A DNA stretch of 27,702 nucleotides from positions 1-27,702 of the IMG/VR virus record IMGVR_UViG_3300047457_000346, one strand, 5' to 3'. Each line of letters begins with the position of its first letter. The stretch's first letter is position 1. Source of the stretch: a virus. The notes below the pieces were generated by a model. The model worked only from the letters and a program-made list of their open reading frames with translations, ran no database searches and was not told the DNA's origin. Below are positions 6,812-15,232 of this stretch, one piece after another. The translations under genes and the position numbers were made by a program.

Positions 6812-8782
6812 TCAGGCTGGGGTGACGTTGATCCCGTCGAACAGGACCTGGGTGAGGGTTTCGCCGGGGTCGAACCCAGCCAGGGTGAAGTTGATCTGAA
6901 TCTGCCGGAGGAACTCCGCCGGCCGCTGGCTTTCGCTCAGCAGCTCCGTCCGGGTGGTGGCCGTGACGCTCTGGATCGAGAACCGGCCGGTGGTGCCCAG
7001 CCAGGTGTTGATCTGCTGCGTCACACCAGACGTCCAGATCGTGTCGATCGTGGTGAAGCGATCCACCGCCGGGCTGAGTGTGATGGCGGCAGGGATCGGG
7101 TCGAACGCCTGGTAGGGGTTGATCGGGCTGCTGCCAGTCCGCTGGGTCTGTTGCAGGATGATCTCCTCCGTGTAGGGGAGCATCCAGTCCTGAGTGTTGT
7201 TCTCCGGCGCCTGGTAGACGGTCAGCGCGATCGGCAGCTGCAGGGTGCCGTTCACGATCGCTGCGGTCTGCGTGATGCCCTGATCGCGCAGGTCGTCATC
7301 GAGGAACGGATCGACGAACACACCGCGCTTGCTGCTGGGTTCGCGCGAGCTGATGTCGTTCCGCAGGCGCTCCAGCGCCACCAGGTCGAACAGGTCCACC
7401 ACCAGCGAGCGGATGCGCTCCAGCTGATCGAACGGGATCGCGCGGATGCCGTCGTTCGTGACGCCAGGCGTGAGGCCCCAGCGCTGCTCGATCGTCGCCA
7501 GCGCCAGCAGGTTGCCAGGCACTGCAGGCGGCAGTGGGGTGAAGCGCGAGCTGATGCCCTTCACGCGGGAGAAGTTGCCCTCGCGGTCGATGCAGATCCG
7601 GTCGTACCGGGGCAGCTTCCACCGGTAGTCGGTCAGCACCAGGGTGCCGTTGACGGCACCGGTCACCGTGAAGGTGCCAGCCTGCAGGTCAACGGAGGTG
7701 GGTGTCACCAGGCCGAGATAGCGGTAAGTGACCGTGTAGGTGGAACCAGGAGCGGGCTCGATCGCGCCGCCGCCGGTGGGGCTCCAGTCCACCTTGTCGC
7801 CGTTCAGGAAGTAGTCCCGCGGCGACTGGTAGGTGGTTGCACCCTGGGTGATGCTCTGGATGCTGAGCACCGACACATCCGGGAGGGCGTCCTGGCCGCC
7901 GGCTGCACCACCGCGGGTGAGGGTGACGGTCTTCTCCCGGGTGATCACCACACTCAGGACCGACTCGAGGGGGAACCGGTTCATCTGGATGGTGGCGCTG
8001 CCACCAGTGGTGCCGGTGAAGGTGTCGGGCTCCGCCGATACCAGCTCCAGATCGGGGTCCTCGGCGTAGTTGAGGCGGGTGCTGGCCAGCTTGTCGATCT
8101 TGTAGCCGAAGATGTTGCCGGTGCCTTCGCGGACGCTGAAGGTGTTGACGCCAGCAGCGAGGCCAAGGGCGGTGACGCTGAGGCCGGTGACGATGTAGGA
8201 GCCGTTGCTCTCGCGGTCGTAGCGGGCCAGGGCCTCGGTGAAGGCGTCGCCGGTGGTGCTGCCGGACTGGCTGATCACCTGCCCGTCGATGACGGTCCAG
8301 ACGGGGTAGAACACACCGCTGCTGCCGTCGCCTTCACGGCCCCAGGTGGGGGTGACGCGCAGGCGGCCGGCGCCAGGCTCGTTGTAGTTGCGGGTGCCGA
8401 CGGCTGGACAGCGCAAGGTCGCGTCCTGCACTTCGGTGATCACCTCCTCGAGGAGGTAGACCCCGACGCGAGCCAGGCCGGTGGCCGGAATTGTGAAGGT
8501 GCGGGCCGGCACCTCACGCACTGCACCGCGGATGTAGATCAGGCTGAGCGGGCAGTTGATCGTGGTGCTGCTGATCGTCGGCGGCGTGCCGGAGATCACG
8601 GCGCCATCCTTGAACACCGCATCAGCGATGCGCTTGAGGCGGTCGATCAGGCCGCTCTGCACCTCGTTGATTTCAGCACCCTGCACGCCCTTGCCGGCGC
8701 GAACCAGGATCTCGTCATACCGGGACGAGGGCTCAAAGCGGTTGTAGTAACCGTCGAGCGCAGTCGGGAGAGTGATAGGCAT
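6812..8782 (-). CDS. DUF4815-type phage tail protein
   Basis: The 656-aa product has, near its N-terminus, YYNRFEPSSRYDEILVRAGK followed by GAEINEVQS, which I recognise as the opening of the DUF4815 family of large phage tail proteins. Further segments include GTRNYNEPGAGRLRVTPTW, FSVREGTGNIFGYKI and, near the C-terminus, EFLRQIQINFTLAGFDPGET followed by FDGINVTPA. No catalytic motif is visible. The gene starts with a one-base overlap with the gene before it. Its position after the baseplate genes and next to fibres suggests a baseplate periphery or fibre-network role; that role is inferred from context. Confidence 0.8.
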   Translation of the reverse strand: MPITLPTALDGYYNRFEPSSRYDEILVRAGKGVQGAEINEVQSGLIDRLKRIADAVFKDGAVISGTPPTISSTTINCPLSLIYIRGAVREVPARTFTIPATGLARVGVYLLEEVITEVQDATLRCPAVGTRNYNEPGAGRLRVTPTWGREGDGSSGVFYPVWTVIDGQVISQSGSTTGDAFTEALARYDRESNGSYIVTGLSVTALGLAAGVNTFSVREGTGNIFGYKIDKLASTRLNYAEDPDLELVSAEPDTFTGTTGGSATIQMNRFPLESVLSVVITREKTVTLTRGGAAGGQDALPDVSVLSIQSITQGATTYQSPRDYFLNGDKVDWSPTGGGAIEPAPGSTYTVTYRYLGLVTPTSVDLQAGTFTVTGAVNGTLVLTDYRWKLPRYDRICIDREGNFSRVKGISSRFTPLPPAVPGNLLALATIEQRWGLTPGVTNDGIRAIPFDQLERIRSLVVDLFDLVALERLRNDISSREPSSKRGVFVDPFLDDDLRDQGITQTAAIVNGTLQLPIALTVYQAPENNTQDWMLPYTEEIILQQTQRTGSSPINPYQAFDPIPAAITLSPAVDRFTTIDTIWTSGVTQQINTWLGTTGRFSIQSVTATTRTELLSESQRPAEFLRQIQINFTLAGFDPGETLTQVLFDGINVTPA

Positions 8783-9267
8783 CAGAAGGTCACCACGAAC
8801 TCGAACAGCTGACGGGTTGTGATCTCACGGATGATCGGTGCGGTGCGCTGAATCACGAGCAGGGTTCCAGGCGCGCTCACCTCCGCTGGCAGCAGGTAGA
8901 ACTGCCCTGACGGGACTCCAGCGGCAGCCACGGTGTCAAGAAAGATCGCTTGCTCGCGGATGGTGGAGCCGACGGCATCCTCGAACTCGAAGTGGAAACG
9001 GAAGTAGAGGTTGTTGGTCGGCGTCGCTGTGATGTCGAAGCGACCTTCAGGCACGCTGATCGCGCCATTGGTGGCCGGCATGCAGTATTCGACCTGGTTG
9101 GCCTTGCGTCGCGCGATCTCAGCCAGCAGGGCGGTGGTGTTCGCCGGTGGTGCGGGCGGCGTGTTGCCCCAGGCAGCATCGCCTGACCCCCAGGCCAGGT
9201 GCGCAGTGCGCGCCTTGATCGCCGTAGCGATGGCGGTGCGCCCGGATGTGGTCAGGACTGCGGCCAT
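8782..9267 (-). CDS. Tail-collar/fibre-type protein, 161 aa
   Basis: The product begins MAAVLTTSGRTAIATAIKAR with AHLAWGSGDAAW shortly after, then has FEFEDAVGSTIREQAIFLDT. A TIRE-x-AIF-type segment after an N-terminal LT..G..A...A start is the pattern of small phage tail-fibre/collar proteins with an IREIGLF-like strand. It ends in beta strands (LLVIQRTAPIIREITTRQLF). It lies between the S74 fibre and the DUF4815-type protein and overlaps the latter by one base, which supports a role in the tail tip. GGAG lies a few bases before the ATG. The exact function is not shown by the sequence. Confidence 0.7.
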   Translation of the reverse strand: MAAVLTTSGRTAIATAIKARTAHLAWGSGDAAWGNTPPAPPANTTALLAEIARRKANQVEYCMPATNGAISVPEGRFDITATPTNNLYFRFHFEFEDAVGSTIREQAIFLDTVAAAGVPSGQFYLLPAEVSAPGTLLVIQRTAPIIREITTRQLFEFVVTF

Positions 9268-9297
9268 GCTGTCACTCCGTCAGTTTCAGGCTACCAG

Positions 9298-10038
9298 TCA
9301 CGAACCCTCAAGGGCGGCGACGCGATCCTCCAGCGCTTCGATGCGCTCCATCGCTTCCTGCAGCGCCTTGACCGCCTTCATGTAGAGAACGGAGTAGTTG
9401 ACGCTCTTGGTTGTGGTGCTGAGCAGATTGCCGTCGCCATCGCGATCAACGTTCTCAGAGACCAGACCAGGCGAGACCAGCTCAACTTCCTGGGCGATCA
9501 CACCAAGCTGTGTGTGCGTCTCGCCTTGCTTGAAGTTGTACTTGCGAATCCGCAGCGCCTTGATGTCAGACCACTGTGAACCAGAGTCGACGATGTTTTC
9601 TTTCAGCTTGAGGTCAGAGAGACCGGAGTATGAGTTGTTGGTGTTAAATACGTTGCCGTTGTTGGCGACTGTAAACGTATTGATAGGGGTGCTTCCCTGA
9701 CTAGCAACACAGTACAAAAAAGAGCAGCTCACGCCAGGGGCGCGAGATGTGGCCAGCACGGAACACGCAGATGTGAAATTAGGGTTTGAAGATGAGAACC
9801 ATGTTACTTGTTGGTTCGGTTCATTGTGACCAACAGCAGTGATCGCGTCGAACGCAGTGCCAACCCCACCCAGCTCAGATGCCCTGGGCCGCATTGCACC
9901 CAGGATCCGGTCCAGCAGAATCCGCTTGTTCCTGTTGACGAGCAGCGGCTCGCTCACGTCGACAATCGGCAGGAAGTCATCAAGCGCCGGTGCGCTCAGC
10001 ACGGGATCCGCTGAAATCGGCCGCGGGGTGTCGGTCAT
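9298..10038 (-). CDS. Tail fibre/spike with C-terminal S74 intramolecular chaperone domain
   Basis: The 246-aa protein has an N-terminal attachment region (LPIVDVSEPLLVNRNKRILL), a short variable middle and a C-terminal S74 (endosialidase-type) chaperone domain. Seen there are SDLKLKENI at residues 141-149, LGVIAQEVELVSPGLV at about 178-193, and a terminal coiled coil (ALQEAMERIEALEDRVAALE). S141 and K146 match the Ser and Lys of the self-cleavage dyad in spacing. In the family the domain trimerises the fibre and then cuts itself off. The start overlaps the gpI-like stop by 4 nt. The middle coding part (about 9600-9720) drops to about 45% GC, while 9301-9360 is about 67%, which suggests the variable part was acquired separately. 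Confidence 0.9.
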   Translation of the reverse strand: MTDTPRPISADPVLSAPALDDFLPIVDVSEPLLVNRNKRILLDRILGAMRPRASELGGVGTAFDAITAVGHNEPNQQVTWFSSSNPNFTSACSVLATSRAPGVSCSFLYCVASQGSTPINTFTVANNGNVFNTNNSYSGLSDLKLKENIVDSGSQWSDIKALRIRKYNFKQGETHTQLGVIAQEVELVSPGLVSENVDRDGDGNLLSTTTKSVNYSVLYMKAVKALQEAMERIEALEDRVAALEGS

Positions 10039-11384
10039 GTCAGGTACTCCTCTCGCGCAATCACGCGATTGTCTTCAGACAGGATAGCCCCGCCCGACTC
10101 TCGGCAGAACACGCTGTCAAAGGTGCCGCTCTGCACCGCTCCACTCACAACCACGTTCACATCCGCCCAGCCTTCATAGGCCGGGGGGTATTCCTCCTGC
10201 GCAATCCCAGTCCCGGTCCACACGGTGCCCACTAGAACTGGATACTGCTCCTGGGCCATCGGGCTGCCGTCCTCGCGCAGCATCGCAGGGCCGTCCTCAC
10301 GGGCAAAGATCCACGGCAGCCCGTAGCTTTCATGCGCCAGGACATTGCCGTCCTCACGGCTCACCAGGTCGCCATCCTCTCGACCCACAACCAGTGGCTG
10401 GAATGGCGTCAAACTGACCGCTGAGACCGCATCTTCACGCAGCACTGCGAAGCCATCCTCACGGCCCATCACCACTTCATCAGTGGCAAACACCCGCGGG
10501 CCCCACGTGAACGGCCCCCACGACTGGCCCTGATACCGGCAGCTGTACCCGATCGTTTCAGTGATCGAGCCTGTGTTGTTGAGGGTGTGCCACCCTTCGT
10601 CCCATTGGTTTTGGTCGTAGCAGAACAGCTCTGACAGCAGTACCAGGACGCTGATGATTGATGTCAAACCGCTGGCGACGGTTGAATCTGCGCTGACGCC
10701 AGCGGCGGTGATCTGCCCATAGCTGATCTGTGGCCAGTCCGGTCGTGGGCGCACGCCGGAGTGGTCGTCGTAAATGCTGCCGTCGTCCCACGAGCACTGA
10801 TCGTAGACCGCCCGGCGGAAGTCATAGACCGCGTAGATCCGCTGCAGCCTGCTCCGCACCGGGCTGCTGATCCGCGCAATCGCCATCACCTGGTCGATCA
10901 CCGCTTCGCCGCTCGTCGCAGCTGCCAGCCCCAGCTGGTACTCAGCCCATCGGTTCGTGCCGCATTCGGTTTCCTCGATCAGGCCGGTGACACCAATCCA
11001 GCCCAGAGCGATCCGCACTGAGTCCGGTGTCCCGCGGATCCGCTGCCACAGCACACCCTCCGCCAGGGCACGCCGCTGGTCGTTTCCCAGGTACGGCAGA
11101 ATCTCGCCCAACCCGTACTCATAGATCAGCCACGGCACCACGCTGTCGGGGACGTTGACCCGCTTCGCCGTGCGGATGATCGGCACCACGCCGCCTGGCT
11201 TCTTGAACGGCACTGAGCTCTCGCGAAGCATCAGCCGGCCGCTCTCCGCCGCCACCAGGTCGCCATCCTCCGTCAGGATGGGCCATTCAACCAGCGGGCC
11301 AAGCGCAGGGAGCGGGCTGATCGCCCGGGAGAAATCACGCTCAAGCTGCGTCGCGTTCGGCGGCAGCAGGTCGTACCGGCTCAT
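10035..11384 (-). CDS. Phage tail protein I (P2 gpI-like) with REDG-repeat C-terminal extension
   Basis: The product is 449 aa from the ATG at 11384, which overlaps the gpJ-like stop by 4 nt. Residues 1-200 match the gpI family: MSRYDLLPPNATQLERDFSR, then VPDSVVPWLIYEYGLGEILP and LALGW-type segments, and RIYAVYDFRRAVYDQCSWDD. P2 gpI is about 175 aa, so the C-terminal half is an extension. That extension carries GREDG at 307 and 334 and REDG at 343, 362 and 370, with degenerate copies in the N-terminal part (LTEDGDLVAAESG) and at the C-terminal end. gpI is a baseplate wedge component with J, and often links to the fibre; the extension may be the fibre-binding or surface part. Spacing and order with V, W and J are as in P2. 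Confidence 0.9.
   Translation of the reverse strand: MSRYDLLPPNATQLERDFSRAISPLPALGPLVEWPILTEDGDLVAAESGRLMLRESSVPFKKPGGVVPIIRTAKRVNVPDSVVPWLIYEYGLGEILPYLGNDQRRALAEGVLWQRIRGTPDSVRIALGWIGVTGLIEETECGTNRWAEYQLGLAAATSGEAVIDQVMAIARISSPVRSRLQRIYAVYDFRRAVYDQCSWDDGSIYDDHSGVRPRPDWPQISYGQITAAGVSADSTVASGLTSIISVLVLLSELFCYDQNQWDEGWHTLNNTGSITETIGYSCRYQGQSWGPFTWGPRVFATDEVVMGREDGFAVLREDAVSAVSLTPFQPLVVGREDGDLVSREDGNVLAHESYGLPWIFAREDGPAMLREDGSPMAQEQYPVLVGTVWTGTGIAQEEYPPAYEGWADVNVVVSGAVQSGTFDSVFCRESGGAILSEDNRVIAREEYLT
10266..10466 (-). repeat. Acidic REDG repeats in the gpI-like protein
   Basis: Three paired units of the form (G/A)REDGxxxxREDx occupy residues about 307-373: GREDGFAVLRED, GREDGDLVSREDG and AREDGPAMLREDG. 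Degenerate relatives occur at about residues 37-55 (LTEDGDLVAAESG) and in the final 30 residues (FCRESGGAILSEDNRVIARE). They look like a beta-hairpin or beta-roll repeat, but no such fold has been shown from the sequence. Confidence 0.75.
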
Positions 11385-12220
11385 CGGTCGCGCCCTGCCA
11401 TCGTCAGGCTGATCGCGCCCAACGCCGGGGCCTGGGTGGCGCTGCACACTACATCAGCAGCAGGGGCAGTCAACACCACCCGCTGCACACCAGCTGGGTG
11501 CAGCTGCGCAATCAGCCAGCTGCGCGTCACGTCCCACCCCAGACCAGACGCCTCGGCAAATGCTGCCGTCAGCCGGGCCTGCAGGCCGCTGAACACCTCG
11601 ATCGGGGTCTCTGGGTAGAGCCACACCTGCGCCGTCACTGGCACCGTGTTGATCGTCGCCCCGGCCACCGTCACAGTGTCGGTGATCACCCGCACGTCAT
11701 CGGCCTGCATCGCTGCAGTCACACTGGCCAGCAGGGTGCTGCTGGGTGTGCCGTTCCCCTCGCTCGACAGGATGCTGATCAACACCTCGCCGGGGCCCGG
11801 TGAGCTCACCGCTGCGTCCTTCACCAGCGGGTTGGAGCTCAGCGCCGCGAAGCGATACCACGCAGCCCCGCCCGCAGCAGAGCTGCCCATGATCCGCTCG
11901 ATCGTGCGCACACGCACCGCTTCGTCCGCTTCATCCTCCAGCCGGATCACGCCATAGAACGCCGCCAGGTTGTCCAGGTCCGCGCCCGCGGCATAGCGCA
12001 GCAGCGTTGCCTGCAGGGCGTCGTTGACCCGCTGCCGCAGGATCAGCTCACGCGCCGCTGCAACCTCCAGGATCTTGATGCCTGGATCCGATTCCAGAAT
12101 CTCGGTGTAGGACGGATCACGCGCCTGCAGGTCCGTGACCATCTCGCCGAGGATCGTCTCGAAGTCCAGCGGCTCGATGATCTCCGGTGCTGGCAGTGAG
12201 CTGAAGTCGATCGTCGCCAT
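11381..12220 (-). CDS. Baseplate assembly protein J, P2 gpJ-like
   Basis: The 279-aa protein begins MATIDFSSLPAPEIIEPLDF and contains YTEILESDPGIKILEVAAAR and RYAAGADLDNLAAFYGVIRL, which are characteristic of the gpJ/Mu gp47 baseplate family. A central SNPLVKDAAVSSPGPGEVLI segment and C-terminal ITDTVTVAGATINTVPVTAQ also fit. The length is close to P2 gpJ (about 300 aa). J and W form the wedge of a contractile-tail baseplate. The start overlaps the gpW-like stop by one base and the stop overlaps the gpI-like start by 4 nt, so the order W-J-I is conserved. Confidence 0.95.
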   Translation of the reverse strand: MATIDFSSLPAPEIIEPLDFETILGEMVTDLQARDPSYTEILESDPGIKILEVAAARELILRQRVNDALQATLLRYAAGADLDNLAAFYGVIRLEDEADEAVRVRTIERIMGSSAAGGAAWYRFAALSSNPLVKDAAVSSPGPGEVLISILSSEGNGTPSSTLLASVTAAMQADDVRVITDTVTVAGATINTVPVTAQVWLYPETPIEVFSGLQARLTAAFAEASGLGWDVTRSWLIAQLHPAGVQRVVLTAPAADVVCSATQAPALGAISLTMAGRDR

Positions 12221-12558
12221 CAGATCACCAGCCCCTCGATCTCGATCTTCTGCCCGTTGAGCAGGTAGTACCCGATCAGGCTAAGGGTGACCTGGCCATC
12301 GGCCGTCACGTTGTCGACCTTGATCTGCTCCAGCCGCAGGCGAGGCTCCCAGCGGTCCAGCGCTTCAGCGCAGGCAGCAACCATCTCAGCTACCAGGGAC
12401 TGGTTGATCGGGCGGTCCACCAGCCGCGGCAGCCGGCTGCCGTAGTCCCGCCGGTGCACCCTCGTGCCGAGCGGTGTGGAGAGGATGTCGGCAATCGACT
12501 GGCGCAGATGATCGAACCCGCCAATGGCGTCGCCGGTTGTGCGGCTCATGCCGGCCAT
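12220..12558 (-). CDS. Baseplate wedge protein, P2 gpW/T4 gp25-like
   Basis: The 112-aa product has the gp25 family signature: LRQSIADILSTPLGTRVHRR with DYGSRLPRLVDRPIN close behind, then ALDRWEPRLRLEQIKV including the conserved E-P-R. The C-terminal part (LIGYYLLNGQKIEIEGLVI) also fits. The protein is a core wedge subunit of the baseplate, structurally like a T6SS TssE. The first ATG, at 12558, is preferred over the one nine bases later because GGAGG lies 6 nt upstream of it. It lies between V and J as in P2. Confidence 0.94.
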   Translation of the reverse strand: MAGMSRTTGDAIGGFDHLRQSIADILSTPLGTRVHRRDYGSRLPRLVDRPINQSLVAEMVAACAEALDRWEPRLRLEQIKVDNVTADGQVTLSLIGYYLLNGQKIEIEGLVI

Positions 12559-12568
12559 GGTCTGCCTC

Positions 12569-13063
12569 CTACGGGTTCAGGTCGATTCTCGCGCCGATGA
12601 TCTTCACGTTGCCGGTGGCGCGGATCTCGATGTCGCCCTTCACGTCGAGCAGCATCTTGTGCGCCTGCCGGTCGTACTCCACCACCGTGCCATCGTCGAA
12701 GGTGCGGCGCTGCAGACCGGCGCGGTTGCCGTTGGCGTTGCCGTTGCTGAACAGGCCAGGGATCGCGACGCCATTTGCCAGATCACCTGACGGGGCCAGC
12801 AGCATCACCACCTCACCCACCTCCGGCGGATCCCACACGCGATCCTTCCCGGCCCGGGGCGTGAACCACGGCACCCAGTCGGACAGGATCTCACCGTCCT
12901 GGAGCTGCACGCGGATCGCGGGGAAGCCAGCGGTGGCCCCGGTGTAATCGGCCTCAGCCACGGTGCCGTAACGGGCCACGTTGCTCAGTCGCCTGGCGTG
13001 ATCGGTCGCTTCCGCTGATCCAACTCCAGCGGTCTGCTGATCGGAGCGGTTGACGCCCAGCAT
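12569..13063 (-). CDS. Baseplate spike protein V, P2 gpV-like
   Basis: The 164-aa protein has an OB-fold N-terminal part (SNVARYGTVAEADYTGATAG, PAIRVQLQDGEILSDWVPWF, WDPPEVGEVVMLLAPSGDLA) and a beta-helical tip (FDDGTVVEYDRQAHKMLLDV, GDIEIRATGNVKIIG). This is the organisation of P2 gpV and Mu gp45, trimeric spikes that pierce the outer membrane. Its C-terminus stops soon after the first beta-helical turns, so it is shorter than P2 gpV (about 211 aa), and the metal-binding HxH of some spike tips is not seen. The start overlaps the preceding stop by one base. Confidence 0.92.
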   Translation of the reverse strand: MLGVNRSDQQTAGVGSAEATDHARRLSNVARYGTVAEADYTGATAGFPAIRVQLQDGEILSDWVPWFTPRAGKDRVWDPPEVGEVVMLLAPSGDLANGVAIPGLFSNGNANGNRAGLQRRTFDDGTVVEYDRQAHKMLLDVKGDIEIRATGNVKIIGARIDLNP

Positions 13064-13437
13064 CAGCCCGCCTGCTTCCAGAACGCGCGCACCACCGCCG
13101 GGATCTCAGCGGCATCAGGCACAGCCGCCAGCGCATCCTTCAGCAGCAGCTCCGCCGCCAGCATGTGCACGCCGTGGCGGATGGCGTGAGGCTCCGCCTC
13201 GAGCAGCGGCCGGCCGATCGTGGCAGCAGCCGCAGCAGCGGCCAGCTCCAGCGCCTTGCCCAGTCGCTCGTGGTCTGGGTGCTCCACCTCCATGAATGCC
13301 GCCAGGCTGGCCACGTTCAGAGGCAGTGCTGGGACTGCAGGCTCATAGGCCTCGTTGACGGCAGGCGTCGCCGGATCGTCCGGCTTGAACTCGCCATCGT
13401 CGTTGCGGGCGCGCTTGCGGGTGCGGGTCGTGGCCAT
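13063..13437 (-). CDS. Probable head-tail connector (gp6-like), 124 aa
   Basis: The N-terminal 35 residues are basic and low-complexity (ATTRTRKRARNDDGEFKPDD). The rest is helical: HPDHERLGKALELAAAAAAA, TIGRPL, AIRHGVHMLAAELLLKDALA and PAVVRAFWKQAG. A helical small protein with a TIGRPL-type turn after an Ala-rich helix and a C-terminal basic/aromatic helix resembles gp6-type connector proteins. It overlaps both neighbours by one base and sits between a probable tail terminator and the spike gene. The family call rests on pattern only and could be wrong; the alternative is another small neck protein. Confidence 0.6.
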   Translation of the reverse strand: MATTRTRKRARNDDGEFKPDDPATPAVNEAYEPAVPALPLNVASLAAFMEVEHPDHERLGKALELAAAAAAATIGRPLLEAEPHAIRHGVHMLAAELLLKDALAAVPDAAEIPAVVRAFWKQAG

Positions 13438-14030
13438 CAGTTGATCGGGTCTCCTTGAGCGAACAGCTCAGCATCCCCGATCGGACATGCCTCGCCGGTG
13501 TTGCCGACCGGACAGCCGGCTGTGACTCGACCACCAGGGTAGGCGCCGCTGCGCTCCAGGGGCTCGTCCGCGGCCTGCACATAGGGGTTGCTGCAGTCGC
13601 GATAAGGCCGCCGGTAGACGACGCCATAGCGCAGTGTGGTGGCGCCGGTGGTCAGGCTGCCATCGAACTCAGGGTCATCGCTGCGGGTGTCGAGGTAGTG
13701 CGCGTCACTGGACTCGAAGCCAGGGATCGTCCATGCCTGCAGCACGGCCTCCACCTGGCCAGCCATGTCGTCCAGCTCTGCATCGATGTCGCCGAAGCTC
13801 TGCGCCACGATGACGACGTGAACGATGCAGCGGCGCTGCTCATACCCACCCCAGCCAGATGGGCTGCGCTCCTGCAGCTCATCGGACTCGCGGGTGTGAA
13901 TGATGATCGCCGGCAGCTCCGGCTCCTCGATCGGCATCAGCCGGCCGCTGTAGACGCGCGCGCCTGCAGCGGTGGCGTTGGTGAGCTGCTGAATGAACGC
14001 AGCACGCAGCTGGGTGCGGGGGTGCGTCAT
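13437..14030 (-). CDS. Probable tail terminator/completion protein, gpU-like
   Basis: The 197-aa product starts MTHPRTQLRAAFIQQLTNAT and continues GARVYSGRLMPIEEPELPAI, the usual opening of the lambda gpU/minor tail protein U group, where the protein caps the tail tube and connects it to the head. It continues with ERRC-type beta strands (RRCIVHVVIVAQSF) and a helix (IDAELDDMAGQVEAVLQAWT). The C-terminal 45 residues have four Cys (DCSNP, AGCPVGNTGEACPIG), an oddity that might bind a metal. The start overlaps the preceding stop by 4 nt. Confidence 0.72.
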   Translation of the reverse strand: MTHPRTQLRAAFIQQLTNATAAGARVYSGRLMPIEEPELPAIIIHTRESDELQERSPSGWGGYEQRRCIVHVVIVAQSFGDIDAELDDMAGQVEAVLQAWTIPGFESSDAHYLDTRSDDPEFDGSLTTGATTLRYGVVYRRPYRDCSNPYVQAADEPLERSGAYPGGRVTAGCPVGNTGEACPIGDAELFAQGDPIN

Positions 14031-14437
14031 CCGCCCAGGGCCTGCAGGAAGTCAGGCGGCAGGTTGCACTCCTGCGCCTTGGCCAACATCGCCGCGATCA
14101 CCATGTCGCTCAGCAGGCCTTGGCGGCGCAGCAGCAGCAGAGCGGTGCGGAGATGCTTCGTCTCGCCACCGGCCGCGGCAAGCACCGCCGACGGCAGTGT
14201 GCAGCTGGTGAGCTTCGCTTGATCGAACGCCAGATCGTAGGCAACGGCCACGTCTGGGTTGGTGAGCAGCCACAGGCCGAAGCCGTCGAAGTTCGGCTGT
14301 GGTGGCAGGTCTAGGTATGCCGCAGCAGCAGCTTCAACCTCAAACGATGTAGCACCAAACGGCAGCACCAGAGGCGCTCGGTCGGGGTTGCGATCATCGG
14401 TGATGATGATGCCGGATTGCTGATACGAGATGGCCAT
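14027..14437 (-). CDS. Phage protein of unknown function, 136 aa
   Basis: The product begins MAISYQQSGIIITDDRNPDR and is mixed alpha/beta. The middle holds YLDLPPQPNFDGFGLWLLTN, and the C-terminal half is helical (TALLLLRRQGLLSDMVIAAM, LAKAQECNLPPDFLQALGG). I do not recognise a family. It lies 3 nt after a fibre-like gene and overlaps the tail terminator-like gene by 4 nt, so it belongs to the neck/fibre section. Possible roles are a fibre assembly chaperone (many fibre genes are followed by one) or a neck component. No motif decides between them. Confidence 0.6.
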   Translation of the reverse strand: MAISYQQSGIIITDDRNPDRAPLVLPFGATSFEVEAAAAAYLDLPPQPNFDGFGLWLLTNPDVAVAYDLAFDQAKLTSCTLPSAVLAAAGGETKHLRTALLLLRRQGLLSDMVIAAMLAKAQECNLPPDFLQALGG

Positions 14438-14440
14438 GGG

Positions 14441-15232
14441 TTACGGCAGCGCGCTGATCTTGAACATGGGCAGCGCGCCTTTCTGCGCACCGGCTCCAGT
14501 AACGACCGTGATCGTTGCACCTGTCAGGCTCGGCCATGTGCCGTAGGTCTGCGCCACGGTGCGCAGCTGCAGCTGTGACGTAGCGGATGACGTGATGTCT
14601 GCCAGGTTCGCTGCACCCAGGATGCTGCTGTAGTAGGTGTTAGCGGTTGCGACTGTTAGCAATGTTGGCGCAGCGTCGGAGTTGACAGCAAACCAGTAGA
14701 TCTGCCCCGGTTGAATTGTGAATGGCGTTACTGCGCCAGATACTGGTGCACCTATTGCGGCAGAGATACCTGTGGCATTGAAGCCCAGCGGCGTGCCGGC
14801 TGGGTTGTTGCTGCTGTCGGAACCGTAGATGGCACCTTGAATTGAACTGCCCGCAACGGTTGTCGTGACCCTGAACCCCAGATCACTGATCGTGCAAGCA
14901 CGCTCCACCTTGAACGGATGCAACGCGATTGTGTTTGCCGTTAGCGCAGATCCTGCGGCTGCTGTTGCAACAACCGGGCAGATCCAGTTGCCAACGGCAT
15001 AACCGGCAAACGCAGCAGCAGCGCCGATGTTGTTTCGCGCTGCTGAGATGTCGGTCAGGTTAGCAAGGTTGCCAGCAGAGTTGAGCAGCGTTCGCTCACC
15101 GTTCACGCTGTCGCGATAGCGCACAGTGTCGCCAACCGCGTAGAGGTCAGCGACAGCAGGTGTTGCCGGCGCACCGATCGGGATACCCAGGCGCGCGCGC
15201 GCAATAAGGCCAGCCAGAAACTCGCGTGCCAT
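14441..15232 (-). CDS. Fibre-like structural protein, third of a three-gene cluster
   Basis: The 263-aa product begins MAREFLAGLIARARLGIPIG, an opening similar to the MARRFLTDI start of the gene before it. Residues about 55-75 read NLANLTDISAARNNIGAAAA, the LSDI.ARxNIG-type motif of tail fibres. The rest is a beta-rich Ser/Thr/Ala domain (PFTIQPGQIYWFAVNSDAAP), typical of phage appendage tips. It overlaps the previous gene by one base. It lies in the head/neck section, not next to the tail fibres, so it could form a head or neck appendage; that location-based role is inferred. Confidence 0.7.
   Translation of the reverse strand: MAREFLAGLIARARLGIPIGAPATPAVADLYAVGDTVRYRDSVNGERTLLNSAGNLANLTDISAARNNIGAAAAFAGYAVGNWICPVVATAAAGSALTANTIALHPFKVERACTISDLGFRVTTTVAGSSIQGAIYGSDSSNNPAGTPLGFNATGISAAIGAPVSGAVTPFTIQPGQIYWFAVNSDAAPTLLTVATANTYYSSILGAANLADITSSATSQLQLRTVAQTYGTWPSLTGATITVVTGAGAQKGALPMFKISALP

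Noticed and set aside
5369-8812. A 1147-codon open frame on the plus strand
   Set aside because: It is antisense to two clear tail genes, is dominated by Gly, Ala, Arg, His and Val in low-complexity order, and shows no domain. Long antisense frames are expected opposite GC-rich genes with strong codon bias.
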